Shown here: piece by piece, positions 11,271 through 23,694 of the stretch
Layout: each line of letters begins with the position of its first letter
How positions within the stretch are numbered: position 1 is the first letter of the stretch
DNA from: Hemibagrus wyckioides
Lineage: Eukaryota; Chordata; Actinopteri; Siluriformes; Bagridae
Length of the DNA stretch: 64,000 bases
Assembly (NCBI RefSeq): GCF_019097595.1
Contig: NC_080723.1
Coordinates: 13,070,011-13,134,010, forward strand
Reading direction: 5' to 3'
Notes under the pieces: model-generated
What the model was told of the DNA's origin: nothing
The model's database searches: none
Seen by the model: only the letters and a program-made list of their open reading frames with translations
Position numbers and translations under genes: made by a program

Positions 11271-11545
11271 AGAATAGCGGCACAGTGGCTAACGTTGCTG
11301 CATCTTGCATAGTCTCCACTTAATCTGTGAGCTTGTCTGGAACCCGGTTTCCTCCAGGTTCTCTGGTTTCTTTCCACCACACAAAAACATGCCAGACTGA
11401 CTATGATAAACTGCCTCTAGATGAGAATGAGGATGTGAATGTGTGTATGTATGACGATTGGGTAAATTCTCTCACCTGGTGCCAAGTGTTACCAGGAACA
11501 GGATCAAATTCTTAAAAAAGATAGGGTGAATGAATTTGATGTTTC
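11271..11545 (+). mobile_element. tRNA-type SINE with 'GTTTCCTCC' body (family b), diverged
   Basis: Starts with a tRNA-like GCGGCACAGTGGCTAACG. It continues through the family core (GGTTTCCTCCAGGTTCTCTG, here degenerate) and 'aacatgccagactgact' (family: acatgcattgtaggctgact), and ends with GGTGAATGAATTT, the GAATGA-type tail. The core is shared with copies at 32070, 37505 and 38155. No coding capacity. Confidence 0.65.
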
Positions 11546-14390
11546 ACTGAGAGAAAAAATAAAATAAATGCTTTCAGAAGCATAAATCAAACTGATTTTT
11601 AAACAAATAATGTCAGCATGACTAAGCAGATCGCCATTATGCTCCGTAACTGACTGCAAATGAGAAGAAATGAGTCACATGCAGCAGATGGTCAGCTAAC
11701 CGTAAGCAAAGGTAGTTAGCTAAAATGTTTCCGAAATAAGAGCAACTTCAACTGACACGCTATGTTTGAGTGACCGGTTGATCAATTTTAAGCAAGCGTG
11801 TAGTTTCAGCGATCGATGTCAATAATACACTACAGCAGAAGCATAAAAGAAACCACTCATTTTTACTGAAGTAAGGTCCTTTACGCAAACTCTGTGTCAG
11901 CATGAAAACAACATGACCACTATTTGGATTATAATTCATTGCACTGGAATGCTGGAAACTTAAAGTGCAATAACTTTCCTTTCTGCCATGATTTGTGGGC
12001 CTTTTTCTGATTGTCTTCCTAAGAATTATCGTTGAATTCATCTTAACCTCCTGTTTCTGTGCGAAGGCCAAAGACTGTTCTGTTTGGTGAAAAAACACAG
12101 CCTTTTGCTGTGGGTGTCATGGGTTGTAAAGTTTTTCATGGACTCCCGTGTGATCGAAAACACAACATGAGGAACATGCAGAATACCACAATGAAAATGA
12201 ACAGCACGGAGGACCGACGGCTTTTCCAGCCAGGCCTGTTCATACGAGAACCTGTGAAGCATTTTCACCAGCGCTGAATATAAACAGTGCTACAAACGAG
12301 CAAAGCAGAACAATTGAGAAAACGTATGATGGATGGCATGATTTTCTGTCATACACGGAAAACATGCAGGGTGTGTTTAAGAATCAAAAGAAGGTCTGTG
12401 CTCAGAGACTCACAGGTTTTCTTTTTTTTTTAACAGTATTCCTGTATTCTCTTAATGGTTTAATGGCACCTTTCTATAATCAGCTCCAATGTTCCACAAA
12501 AACAGTGTTTGTGTCGAACCGTAGAGAAATACAGAGAGTATGGACATATGTCTTCAAATTTCCATCAAGGACAGGATGCAGCACGCGCGTTCCGACCGCA
12601 GGGAAGGCCGAGTCGGCACACTGAACGTTGCAGAAGCCAGCACTTAATGTGCACGGTGTGTGGCACACTCCTCAGCCACAGTTGTGTTTGTCTTGGGTTC
12701 AGTGCACTCTTTCTGATCCACAGGCCGTGCGTGGAATCTCCAGTAAGAACAACCTTTTTTTTTTTTTTTGCTCGACTCTTCCAGGCACTGTCTAGAGCAG
12801 CCCAGATCTGACATCCTGAAATCTCAGTGGTTCAATTTGAGATTAATTGATCGCCCTGTTCCCGACATTGATAGCGTGGTATTCCAGTCATCTGAGCTGA
12901 GAAGAAATGACTCACATGCAGATGTTGGGAAACCCAGTGGGTGCATATGTTAACACAGCTACTATAATCCTACTCCCACTTCCTCCCCAAAAAATCCTCA
13001 AGTCCACTCACTTGAGGGGCAAATATTTTTTTGTGTGTACCTGCTCGTGATGAACTTCAAGTTGGCAATATATAAATAAATGAGTAATTTACAAGCAGAG
13101 CGACTCTGAACTGAAGATATTGAAGATTAATGAAGATTAACATGCAAAAATTCAGGTCTTTATGGACAATTTAATATTAGTGAGATCTGAACTCATTCCT
13201 CCTGCCTGCTTGCTTAAAAGTTCCTGTAGCTAAACACGTACAGTCGACGTGAAGCAAAAGTATTTAGAGAAACACTTTCAATGAATTTTGAAAGTTTGAC
13301 CATTGATTATGCTTAGAAAGTAAAAATGTGTTTCTTCTATATCACTGTGGCAAGAGATAAACACTATGCTTCGAGTGTAAATGTTAAAATCAAAGGATGT
13401 CAGTCACAAAGAGTGAAGGGGTGAAAAGAGCACTGTAAACAATCTGTCATCTACAGTACAGAAGGGAATGTTCCTGCTATGTGCCAGTAATGGTTTTGTA
13501 ACATGAGCTAGTAGAGAGCAGAGAAAACACTGCATGCTTCAGATAACAGAGGCTTGAAAGTTGGTCAAGTGGTACACCTGACATTTCTCTCAGACATTTG
13601 AGCATTGTATTGTACTCGAGGTCTGCAATTGCCAGAGCACAAGACATGAAGACAATCAGTGTGCAGTGGTTCGGATAAGGGAGATGCTCCTGGAACATAT
13701 GAAAAACATGGCTGAACAATAGCTTACTATAAATTGCACTTGCATGTTGGCTGAGGTCTGACAGCCACAGGGCCAAAATGAGAATGGTCACAAAGTCACA
13801 AGTAGTTTAGAGACACAGACACCGAGCCACAGGGAAGAATAAGCCAATGTGGTCACTGCTTTTAGTGTTATGGTTCACTCTAACATAAGAAGTTCAACCA
13901 CTAAGTGACCAGTGTAGATTTTTACCAACACATACGCATACAGTACTGACTTGACCACACAATAACTCAATGTTATATTCCTCGCAAAATCTTCAGATTA
14001 TTTTTGTCTAGTAAAATAACACATAGGGCCTCATTTCTGTGCAAGCACAATGCTAAGACTCTGTCCTCGGTGTTGCTAATTTGGCTGGGTGAGTAGAGAC
14101 TGGTTACAATATGAATTAAAAACATTATAAATGCTAGCCATATGGTCAGTGAAACACATCGCAAGGTTAAAATACATGTTTCTTCATGGGCTGCTGCTCA
14201 TACTTGTCTACATAAGTTACAAGTAGCAATGAAAACATTTCACATGCATGTTCTGCACATGCACAAGATGAACTGACAGTTACTAGCCTAACAGCTAGCT
14301 GTGGGTCTGAAGTGTGTCAGGAGAAATTAAACAAAGAAACATGGCAGAAACTCCTGGGAAAGGCTAGCTAGCTAGCATCAAGTAACTGGG
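11546..14390. other. unique sequence, no gene recognised
   Basis: Several 60-112-codon frames overlap on opposite strands between 11760 and 12953, and one minus-strand frame of 104 codons lies at 13791-13477. None shows a known domain, and opposite-strand overlap argues for chance. A T homopolymer of 17 bases is at about 12753-12769. Tandem 'tgaagattaa' occurs twice near 13122-13141. Confidence 0.45.
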
Positions 14391-14575
14391 ATGTAGTAGC
14401 TTAGTTGTTAAGGTTTTGGGCTACTGACTGGAAGGTTGTGGGAAGGTTGAATCCCAGGCTCACCAAGTTGCCACTGCTGGGCCCTTGAGCAAAGCCCTTA
14501 ACCCTCAATTGAACAAAATGAGATCAGTTGTAAGTCGCTCTGAATAAGGGTGTCTGCCAAATGCCAGAAATGTAT
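14391..14575 (+). mobile_element. tRNA-derived SINE (family a), full-length
   Basis: The best-preserved plus-strand copy. The Pol III A box lies in TAGCTTAGTTGTTAAGG (14397-14413) and the B box is GGTTGAATCCC (14445-14455). The body has CCACTGCTGGGCCCTTGAGC and 'aaaatgagatcagttgtaag', and the tail has CGCTCTGAATAAGGGTGTCT followed by 'gccaaatgccagaaatgta'. Matches the minus-strand copy at 5080-5256 block for block. SINEs of this type are transcribed by RNA polymerase III and copied by a LINE enzyme. No clear target duplication was seen. Confidence 0.85.
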
Positions 14576-17500
14576 GCTTACCCTCATGGTAAGTAGCAAT
14601 GTAATCACTAGTGGTGTTAAGATCAGCAGCAGTCCTGACTGCATCTTTGGATAATATCCTTAATATCTCAGTTTCATTAATCTTGTCCACTAAAATCTAC
14701 TGAAATGAAGAATCAGAATCAAGGCATTTGATACCGGCTGTTGGTGACTGATTTATTTAGGTTTATTAAACCTAAACAACTCTAGGGAACTATGAATAAA
14801 AGACTAATAGCCCAGACATGAAATTTGCTTGTCCTGAGCACCTAGGAAAGTGATTTGTACACAACTCTAATATAAAAGTGTGTATGTGTGTTCAGGTCTG
14901 ATGAATTTAAAGTCCCTCTCTGTAATAATTCATTCTAAAGCACTGCCAGGTCTACCGTCAGTATCTAATTTCTCTAGCCCCAAGCATGTAAGATAAGATA
15001 GAGTGTGCTGCGGCTGTTAGTGGCCCCGTGCCAGTGAGATATGGGCACTGTCAGGTACGGTGTGTGACTGGCACCAGTCCAGGGTATAGCATGAACATCT
15101 GGCTCTGCTCCAGTAAAGCTAAAGAGGAGTATGAGTCAAATGGTACACTAACTGGATCACAAAAGCACCATGGCAACTTGCTGACAGATTTATCGACCTG
15201 CGCCAAGATACAGCAGTTTCCTGTTTTATCCACTTCATTTCCTTTCTAATACCAAACCCTATTCCCTGCAATCTCTGGGCTTTGTGTGTGAAACTGAAAC
15301 CACATCAGAAATATTTAAACGATAAATAAGCACATCAAAGTAGTCACAAGTCATTTTCTTTCTGTTACTGGTGCACTTATTTCCAAAAAAAAAAAAAAAA
15401 CATTTCGTGTAAATCTCATCTTATTGTGGGATTGGTGTAATTTTCTGTGACATGCTTTAAAAAAATCAGCTGAGATGTCTCCCCTCATTTTAAGACTACC
15501 TTGCATACCTTTCATAACCAATAGCTTTTCCAGGCACATGCAGAGCTATAGTCAACGACCACAATGCATTACTCAAACTAATTACCTAACATCTGGTGAT
15601 AATCCTGCTCCTACGGCTCGTGATTGAAGGCCATGGAATGTGAGACTCTGCTCTGGACTACTGTGTAGCTATTTATGTAAAAATCACAGTAATAAACTCC
15701 AGCTATGCTGTTAGAAGCAAATCAAGTCCTTTCATGGTATAGAGTTAAATCCTGTGTTGATGGAATTGGAATGAATTAAAAATGAAGGTCTAGAAATCAT
15801 CCTCGACATGTCTGGAAGATCTGCTGTATGTGCTGTGGTATGAGAGCAACAGAGCGAACATTAAGAGTGACAGATAGGTGACAGAAGAGTGCATGATTTG
15901 AGGCTCTGACAGAGGCCACTGCTCTCACACAGAGGCTATATTGTTTGGATCTGCTCACCTGGCCATCGCTGGTCCAACACACACCTGAATTCCAAAACAT
16001 CTTCATTAGGTGAGTCTACTACCCTCTACTTCCCTGTAAAACTGCCCTTATATTAAAATTGCCTTTACTTTTTCTAATCACTCTCAATCTCTACTCTACT
16101 GTTGGAATCTCAGTGGACACAAAAACTTGTCCTTTTCATTATACTCAAATTCTTGCCCTTTCCACAACCTCCTAATTCCATAGATGTTATTTCTGTTATC
16201 CATCTTCCACCCTGCAATCCCTCTTCCCCTCCACATTTCTGTTTATAAATGTCATAGAAGTGTCTATGTATATTTATATAGGTTTACATTTTCCAACATC
16301 GGAGGTATTTCTCCAGACATGCCTGGACAGAGTAGGTGCTTCTTATAACATTGTGCTTTCTGATGCTCATTCATTCATAAAGTGTCACTGCCAGCCAGAT
16401 TTGATGTTTAAAAACATTGGTAAAGAACATTTTTCTTCTGAGAAACATTTAGCATCAACTCCATGACTTTCTTTTGCATAACCCTCAGACACCCTTCTTA
16501 CACACACACCCCCACATATTCAGCCACCCACTTACTATCACACACACACACACACGTAAATAAATACAGTTCCAGTACAGCAACTCTTCCCCTGTGTCCC
16601 CTCACTCGCTCCCACTCTCTCCAGCTGTGTGCATCCCTTCCCAGCACCAAACTGTGCTTAGTGGGCTTCAGGGATCCCTTTGGATCCATAACACACACTC
16701 AAGGTGTGGGGCCAGGAGCAATCTGTCAGCTTTATGACTGCTGCATTACAGTACCATGCAGCATGTCTGCCTTAAGCTATAACCTGCTGGGAATCTGAAA
16801 ATGCAGGAAGAACGTGAGAGTGAATTCCGGCTCGAGTTTCGACACTAGCCAAAGTTAACAAAAGATTCCTCCTCGTCCACCCATAGGACTGATACTGACT
16901 GATCCGTCCTGCTGCTCCGGGTCAGTCTGTGCAGTATGGAGATGTAATCACTCAGGATCAGGATTTGTCAGTCCAAACAGACCTGAGCCAGGATGAGGCC
17001 TTCCACATAGCATCCCTGGTTATATCTTTATCTTAAAGGAAAAATGAGCCAAATGCATATCAATCATAACATCAACACCCTCATGATCATCAATTCAAGA
17101 TTTATTTAGTATTAAAAACTTCTTCCATCAACATGTTTGTCTGTTTTCACGGTGCTTAGTGGTTACCCATAATGCTGTTTGACTGCCTGCTTATACTGAC
17201 GCCAGTGGGATTTCATCTCTACCTAAACTGACTGTTGTGTCAGTGTGTTAGTCTTTTAATCTGTCCAGCTCTCTCACCTCCTCATCAGTACACTGCTCTG
17301 CCCGTAGATCAGTAACTGGCTGAGCTAAACCTCTGCTGTAACTCACAGCACAGCTGCATCGACTGCATTGCATACTGGAACTCTGAGTTCAACATTTATC
17401 TCCACTAGCTTCATGTTGGACTTTTCAGTAATATGGCAATGAATGTCACCAGATCTTGGCGAGTGAGAGCAGCAGCTCTTGTTCTTTTGTTTTCCGAACA

Positions 17501-17890
17501 TAACTGAAGAAAATGACCGTTATCACAACTTCTCTAACTTGTAACAGCTTTAAAATTGAGCACCAAGCAAAAATGAGCACCAGCAGCTGATATAAAGCAG
17601 CACTACCAGCAGTGTGCAAAAGTAGAGGGCATTTTCTAATGAGCACTTTTAAGAACTGATGACAAATTGCAGGTCAAGTTGTGAAATATGCAATAGAGCT
17701 ATTATATGTGCACAGCAAGCATGATGTGTGTGTGGTCTGTTAAGTTCCATGTTTCCTTAATGACTCCATCATCACTACCATCAACAATTTTCATCATATG
17801 CTACTAAACTGTAGTCTAATTAAGTCTATTAGCTCACTCCCTGGTGTGTGTCTCCATATGTGCATACATTTAACTCACATAAAATACTGT
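14576..17890. other. unique sequence, no gene recognised
   Basis: No exon or known repeat family recognised. Contains an A run at about 15386-15400, a pyrimidine-rich segment at about 16020-16240 and a short (CA)8-9 at 16539-16555. The 111-codon frame at 16463-16798 crosses the CA tract and is low complexity in its first half. Confidence 0.45.
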
Positions 17891-17938
17891 AACATTTATA
17901 GCATTTGGCAGATTCCCACATCCAGAGCGGCATACAGA
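17891..17938 (-). mobile_element. SINE family a tail fragment
   Basis: On the minus strand it reads GCCGCTCTGGATGTGGGAAT then 'ctgccaaatgctataaatgt', which is the 3' tail of the SINE at 14391. Only about 48 bases remain. Confidence 0.65.
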
Positions 17939-18053
17939 AACGCTTCATAGTCTTCGTGTAAAACATATCCTTATGCTAGAACAAATAGGTCAGTGTCACA
18001 ATTCTATCAAACTAAAACCTGCTTAGAGAGGAGTGCAATGAGTTAGTAAATAG

Positions 18054-18110
18054 AATAAAATAAAATAAAATAAAATTTTATTTAATAAATAATGAAAATA
18101 AATAAATAAA
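18054..18110. repeat. (AAAAT)n and AT-rich simple sequence
   Basis: Five AATAA-type pentamers followed by AT-rich sequence with AAAT repeats. Confidence 0.85.
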
Positions 18111-19504
18111 TATTTTAATGAAGAAGCAGGTTTCAGTTAATAGTTTATATACTGCATGCTGCATTTTAACAGTGTACGCCTGACTTCTTTCCAAAAAACT
18201 AAACAACGTAGTAAATAAAAAGTAAAATGTGTCAGAAAGGCTGGCACTGCTGTATAGTAAATCACTGAAATGTGGTAATAGCTCTTCTAAATAGAGGAAC
18301 TGAGCTAATAGTAGCAATTACTGGATTTATAGAAACAGATAGAGTCATATTCCCCATAGCTCAGTTTTAATCTCAAATTTTAAACACCCCAGAGAGTCAG
18401 TCATACTGAAATAAATATAATATGTCTTATAAAGTAAGCATGGATTGTGCGTCTACCCAATCGGGGCAGCTTTGGGAGAACGAAAAATAAGACACTTATG
18501 ACCCATACAAATTTGTCAAAAAAGATTTGCTACATTTTTCCAAACAGTGGTAATGAAAGTCTCCGAAAATGTCTATAGCAGTATTGTGTATAAAGCCCAC
18601 ATTTAAAAACTCCCAGCTGTGCCCCTGTCTAAAATCCAACCAGCGTCATTATAAAGAGCTTAAGGTTTCCGACTGCTATTGTTTTATATGAAACTAATGC
18701 ACAATGTTTAAATTATATAGAACTGCAATCAGCTTTTATCACAGGGACAAGAATCATTTTTATAGGGTGTGTCTGGGAAAAAAATGGTAATGGCTCAGTA
18801 GAAATAGGAAGATGGAGAAAGTAAGGAATGATATAGTAACTTTAAGGTGATTAGTGCTATATGAAGTATAAAGACACCTTGACTGACGGCTCGATTCAAT
18901 ACAGATCTGATCCAGCAAATAGAAGCATTGCTTGAGAATATAACTTAGACTTATTAAAATATTAAACATTATAAATACATTATAATAATTGAACATAATA
19001 ATGACCTGTGATTGATTCAGACTCTTTAGCAGCTATTAATAAAACAAAAGCTTTACAACATAACAGAATTAAACATGGCTAATTCATCATTAGCACTCTG
19101 GTCAAGTGTATGATGGTGTACAGGGTTGCCAGGCCTGCAAAATTTCCACCTCAACTCTAGTGGAAAAACCAGGCAATGTTTTTCCAGATTCCTGATATTT
19201 TTCAGATTCCTGTTTTTGGCTGACAGGAGTGGAACCTGATGTGATCTTCTGCTGTTGTAGCACATCTGCCTCAAAGTTTAGCTGTTGCTGTGCAGTCTGA
19301 GATGATTTTCTGCTCACTGTGGTGGGAAACAGTATTTATATGGGCTACTGGTGACTTCTTGTCAGTTTGAATCAGTCTGGCCTTTCTCCTCTCACTCTTC
19401 ATCAGGTTGTTTCTACCCGCAGAACTGCCATTTTTCAAAAGGTCAAAATGATTAAGTATAGTATATAATCTCATGTAATTGTTAAACAATGAAAAAATGT
19501 TTTG
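18111..19504. other. unique AT-rich sequence
   Basis: Nothing recognised. Overlapping short minus-strand frames at 19053-19489 lack domains. A local direct repeat, 'cagattcctg', occurs twice near 19184-19212. Confidence 0.4.
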
Positions 19505-19625
19505 TTTTTGTCTTTGCTTCCTGTCATGGCTCCACTATGGACACATCCCTGATCAGTGTTTTCACCTGTATCATCCCTGGTCACAGTCAGTGCTGTCAGT
19601 TCTGAAGTGATGATGTTACACAGGA
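19505..19625 (+). mobile_element. possible LTR 5' fragment
   Basis: A T/C-rich segment (TTTGTCTTTGCTTCCTGTCA, then 'ctgatcagtgttttcacctg') resembles the start of LTRs of teleost Gypsy-like elements as I recall them. It has no coding sequence and no inverted TG...CA end could be fixed. It could belong with the fragment at 20650-20995. Weak call. Confidence 0.25.
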
Positions 19626-20166
19626 CACTATGACTCAGGACCTGTTTTAAAATTAAGTAATAAAACTTTTAAATGAAACAACCACCAGACATTTTGCTGT
19701 AGTGATTTTAGCGTTTTTATGCTTAATAGAAATAATCCTAGCATCACAAATATTGGCCAAGGTCACATATCAAATATAGTGACATTACATTTTTAATAGT
19801 AACTTGTAACAAAAAGGGACACAAACTTGACTTGCAAGCTTTGAAAGAATAAAATCAGATAACAGACATTGCAACTGTTGAGACCGGTGCTAGTGGATCT
19901 TGTATCACATTGTTCTGTAAGTGCTGGTGAAAATATATTCATTGGATAACTGAAGGTCCGTGAGTTGTACAAGAGCTGTAGAGTTCTCCATAGAACCTTT
20001 AAGGGTTCCTCAATAACCTCCTCTTTCAGAATGATGATAAAAAGAGCTCCAAATGGTTGTTACTTTCAGCCCATACAAAGTGGAACTTCAGAGTTCTCAC
20101 TGTGTGAGGTGGAGGATCACGATCACCTCAGAAAGGACTGCAGCATGCGTTTTCTAAATTAGAGTA
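19626..20166. other. unresolved sequence upstream of copy B
   Basis: No gene recognised. A patch near 19980-20020 (AGAGTTCTCCATAGAACCTT) has a short inverted-repeat character of the sort seen at DNA-transposon ends, but no full element can be drawn. Confidence 0.3.
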
Positions 20167-20649
20167 TACACCGATCAGGCATAAGAATATGAGTGCTGAC
20201 AGTAAAAGTAAATAACACTGATTATCTCCTCAAGTTGATGTGTTAGAAGCAGGAAAAATGGGCAAGTGTAAGGATTTACGCGAGTTTGACAAGGGCTAAA
20301 TTGTGATGGCTAGACGACTGGATCAGAGCATCTCCAAAACTGCAGCTCTTGTGGGGTGTTCCCGGTGTGCAGTGGTCAGTATCTATTAAAAGTGGTCCAA
20401 GGAAGGAACAGTGGTGAACGTCATGGACGGCCAAGGCTCATTGATGCATGTGGGGAGCGAAGGCTGACCCGTGTGTTCTGATCCAACAGACGAGCTACCG
20501 TTGCTGAAATTGTTGAAGAAGTTAATGCTGACTCTGATAGAAAGCTGTCAGAATACACAGTGCATGAGGGGTCAGGGCTGTTTTGGCAGCAAAAAGGGGA
20601 CCAACACAATATTAGGCAGGTGGTCATAATGTTATGCCTGGTCGGTGTA
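20167..20649 (+). mobile_element. internally deleted Tc1-like element (family 2), copy B
   Basis: Bounded by TACACCGATCAGGCATAA on the left and its imperfect complement, ending CTGGTCGGTGTA, on the right, with TA at both ends as expected for Tc1 target duplication. The interior has the transposase N-terminus joined to the C-terminal codons at the same junction as copies A, C and D (around 20565). The transposase ATG at 20258 is followed by a stop (TAA) after 13 codons because of a base loss and change in GGGCTAAATTG. A 5' subterminal deletion, different from that of copy A, removes the block between CTCCTCA and AGTTGATG. Confidence 0.85.
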
Positions 20650-20995
20650 TCTGCTTCTGTGTTTCCCACAGGCTTTTGTTGTGGGCTTCTCTGTAATTCA
20701 GATTTTGCATTTTTTGTGAATTTTATCTATATTTTTTTCATATTTTATCTACTTTTTAAAAAAAAACTATTAGTTATTCCAGTTTACTATTTGTTTTTAA
20801 TCACTATTCTATAATTCTCAGTAGTTTATTTCAAGTGTTCCTGCTTCCCTTTGTCATTACTCTTGCCTGTGAGTATGAGTTTGCCTGTTGAAGCAGGTTC
20901 TGTGTGATCTGACCTCTGCTACAGACACTAACCACAATTCTCGGATCCACCAAAATAAAGAATAACGCCCCGCTGGCTCTGGCTCCCATTTGTTA
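20650..20995 (+). mobile_element. possible LTR 3' fragment
   Basis: T-rich sequence with a polyadenylation-like AATAAAG near 20954, followed by CGCTGGCTCTGGCTCCCATT and 'tgttaca'. That order resembles the R/U5 end of Gypsy-type LTRs in fish. It directly follows copy B. No primer-binding site or coding region is seen, so the call is tentative. Confidence 0.3.
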
Positions 20996-21239
20996 CATAT
21001 ATAGTATCTCCTTTACCACTGAAATGTAAATAGAGGTTGACTTTTTACAAGAGGCATATCAACTTAATCATCCCCCTTTAGGGAGGAAGCTATAAACACC
21101 CAACATGAGGGGTGGTATGCATTGAAAGAGTTGATTTCTTTCTCTAAGCACAGACTTAAAGAGCGCTTTTGACATTTACAGAGTGCTAGGTGCTGTGTTT
21201 TAGGCTTTATCACTGACAGGCCTGAGAAAGAGAGAGTTC

Positions 21240-21341
21240 GGGAAGAAAGGAAGGGAAGGAAGGGAAGGAAGGAAGGAAGGAAGGAAGGAAGGAAGGGAGG
21301 GAGGAAGAGGAAAGAAAGAAAGAAAGAAAGAAAGAAAGAAA

Positions 21342-21389
<48 letters not shown>

Positions 21390-21391
21390 AA

Positions 21392-21435
<44 letters not shown>
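21240..21435. repeat. 196-base homopurine tract, (GGAA)n to (GAAA)n
   Basis: Every base from 21240 to 21435 on the plus strand is A or G. It begins with GGAA-type tetramers (about 21241-21310) and passes into GAAA tetramers with occasional extra A. Such mirror-symmetric homopurine/homopyrimidine DNA can form triplex (H-DNA) structures. The 121- and 128-codon minus-strand open frames across it are only Phe/Leu/Ser-rich readings of the repeat. Confidence 0.95.
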
Positions 21436-21601
21436 CAGGAATGGAGACATTGGGAGAGAATATGGAGGCTGTCAGTCTGTTACCTGTGTCAAATACATTA
21501 CTAACAAAACATTCTGAAACAGAGAGGAAGCCTGAGATGTGGTGTACCGCTACACTCTGCCACAAGCTCTGCTTTCTTTACATTTCAACAGATTACTTCA
21601 G

Positions 21602-21631
21602 CATGTGTGTGTGTGTGTGTGTGTGTGTGTG
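21602..21631. repeat. (GT)n microsatellite
   Basis: About 14 uninterrupted GT units, followed by a looser GT-rich segment to 21665. Confidence 0.95.
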
Positions 21632-23204
21632 AGAATGTGTGATATCTCTGTGTCTGTGCGTGTGCAGTTGAATAAGACAGGAGCACTGTGCTGTATTACC
21701 TGGGGCAAGTGCACCAGACTGCTTTAATACCAAATTCTCATGAGCACGTCTCCAGCTTGGCTTAATTAGTGCTACTGTCACGCTTCTTTTAGCTTTCCTC
21801 CCAGTGGGCTTTCCACTGACCTGGTGCACCATAAAGGGTCCTTTTTATTGTGTGTGTCATTTATTTATTCTGTACAGCTGGAGCTGTAAGCTGGCATGTA
21901 TGGGAGCTCTATCGCGTGCCCTAATCATACTGTACAGCCATGGCTGTTAGTGCTGGATGAAGAACAGTGTCATGCACACATGGAAGTGTGCAGAGCCCAG
22001 TTTATCCTCAATCCCTTCTGAATCCGTTGTTTTGACCTATCGGCTACCGCTCGATTCCTCAAATATCACCTCTCTTCATCTCAATCTCTCCATGCCGCTA
22101 GCTATAAAGACTCTCTCACACAGACAAGAGGAATGTAACTTCTGCTTTTAAAAGCTTTGGCAGTGGCAGCAGCCCTGGCCAGGCTGCGAGGAGCAAGCGT
22201 GGCTGCAGATGTATATCAACCTTATCTGCTGCTTATAAATCTCTTCAAAAGTCCTCCAAGGATTTGGCACTTAAAGTCGTTTCCCCCCCAGACTCCCCCT
22301 CCTCTCCCCAGAAGAAGTAAGCTATTTTTTTTTCCCCCATCAAAGCTGTGTTTAATGTGCAATGTGAGTCTGGCAAAGATCTCACAGGATTTGAAGAAAA
22401 GTTCAGCCCAAACTATACGTTTACTCTGTGAGTATTAACCACTTCTGATGTCAATAGTTTGAACTGCACTGTTTTCATTTTTCATTTTCCTGAAGCCCTA
22501 TTTCTGTGAGTAATTAAAGACTATTGATACAGTGTGGAAGAATATTTATGACCTCGCAATGTGCGAGGTGTGTCATTAACGGTGTGAGGGTTAGGGATGA
22601 GCTATTTGCATTGTTGTAAAAAATAATAAATAATATTGCCAAAAAACACACCATACACTAATGTTAGCTGGTGCAAAATGCCCACTGAGTGACAGCAACA
22701 GAGATACAAGTAACCATAGTATTAAACAAATAAAGGTATCATGGAGCATTTTATTGTGTCTCTTCATGTTGGATGCTACAGTGTGCTACTAGAAATAAAA
22801 TCCTTGTCCTGAATTTTCAGAATATGATAATATGTCACGAGGGCGGCCGATCTGAACATGCAGAGCAGAATCAGTGAGACATTGATTGCCTCTCAAACAA
22901 ACTGTAAACGCTGCTGAGTGAGTATCTTAATGCTCAGTGCTCATAGATCTGAAGTGTGACACTTGATTCCTGTGTAGGACCTGTGCTCTGTTTGTTACTG
23001 CTCTATTGATTGATGCTTATCTGCAACCTTTTCCCAAGTCTTTCATGCTCATTTCTAATAAGGAGATTCACTGATACTACTCTGCATGATCATGTAAGCC
23101 TTGCACTCTGTGATAAACACACACTGTTTAAATACCATAAGACATATCAGGAAGCATCTCCTCTTCCTATTTTAGCAGAGCCCAGTTTGTTTGCATTGTA
23201 CACA
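21632..23204. other. unique sequence, no gene recognised
   Basis: No repeat family recognised. The 93-codon frame at 22157-22438 has a Pro/Phe-rich stretch encoded by C and T runs and no domain. A perfect 8-bp hairpin with a 3-base loop (ACCTCGCA / TGCGAGGT) is at 22551-22569. Confidence 0.45.
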
Positions 23205-23694
23205 TACACTGGTCAGGCATAACATTATGATCACTGCCAGGTGAAGTGAATAAGACTATTATCTCCTCATCATGGCACCTGTTAGTGGGTGGGATATATT
23301 AGGCAGCAAGTGAACATTTTGTCCTCAAAGTTGATGTGTTAGAAGCAGGAAAAATGGATTTGAGCAAGTTTGACGAAGGGCCAAATTGTGATGGCTAGAC
23401 GACTGGATCAGAGCATCTCCAAAACTGCAGCTCTTGCAGGGTGTTCCCGGTCTGCAGTGGTCAGTATCTATCAAAAGTGGTCCAAGGAAGGAACAGTGGT
23501 GAACCGGGGGCTCATTGATGCACGTGGGGAGCGAAGGCTGGCCTGTGCAATCCGATCCAACAGACGAGCTACTGTTACTCAAAGTGCTGAAGTAGTTAAT
23601 GCTGGTTCTGATAGAAAGATGTCACAGTGCATGACGGATCAGGGCTGTTTTAGCAACAAGTAAATGAGCACAATATCAGATGATACCTGATAGC
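23205..23694 (+). mobile_element. internally deleted Tc1-like element (family 2), copy C
   Basis: The left end TACACTGGTCAGGCATAACA is intact and is followed by the full left subterminal block, including 'cacctgttagtgggtgggat'. The transposase N-terminus and the shared deletion junction (CAGTGCATGACGGATCAGGG near 23625) are present, but the right end is eroded: only 'gcacaatatcag' and 'acctgata' remain of it. The right inverted repeat is therefore missing and this copy is immobile. Confidence 0.8.
23354..23663 (+). pseudogene. broken transposase N-terminus in copy C
   Basis: The expected start ATG (23354) runs into a frameshift and stops within about 15 codons. A shifted frame from about 23370 is open for 97 codons and shows [20 protein letters not shown] and [14 protein letters not shown]. 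Part of the linker is deleted relative to copy A and the catalytic domain is absent. Confidence 0.75.

Noticed and set aside
14397..14455. tRNA-like A and B boxes suggesting a tRNA gene
   Set aside because: No cloverleaf pairing; the boxes belong to the head of a SINE with body and tail attached.
21064..21565. Two 120-130-codon minus-strand frames rich in Phe, Leu and Ser
   Set aside because: They are readings of the homopurine tract in two frames, not membrane proteins.
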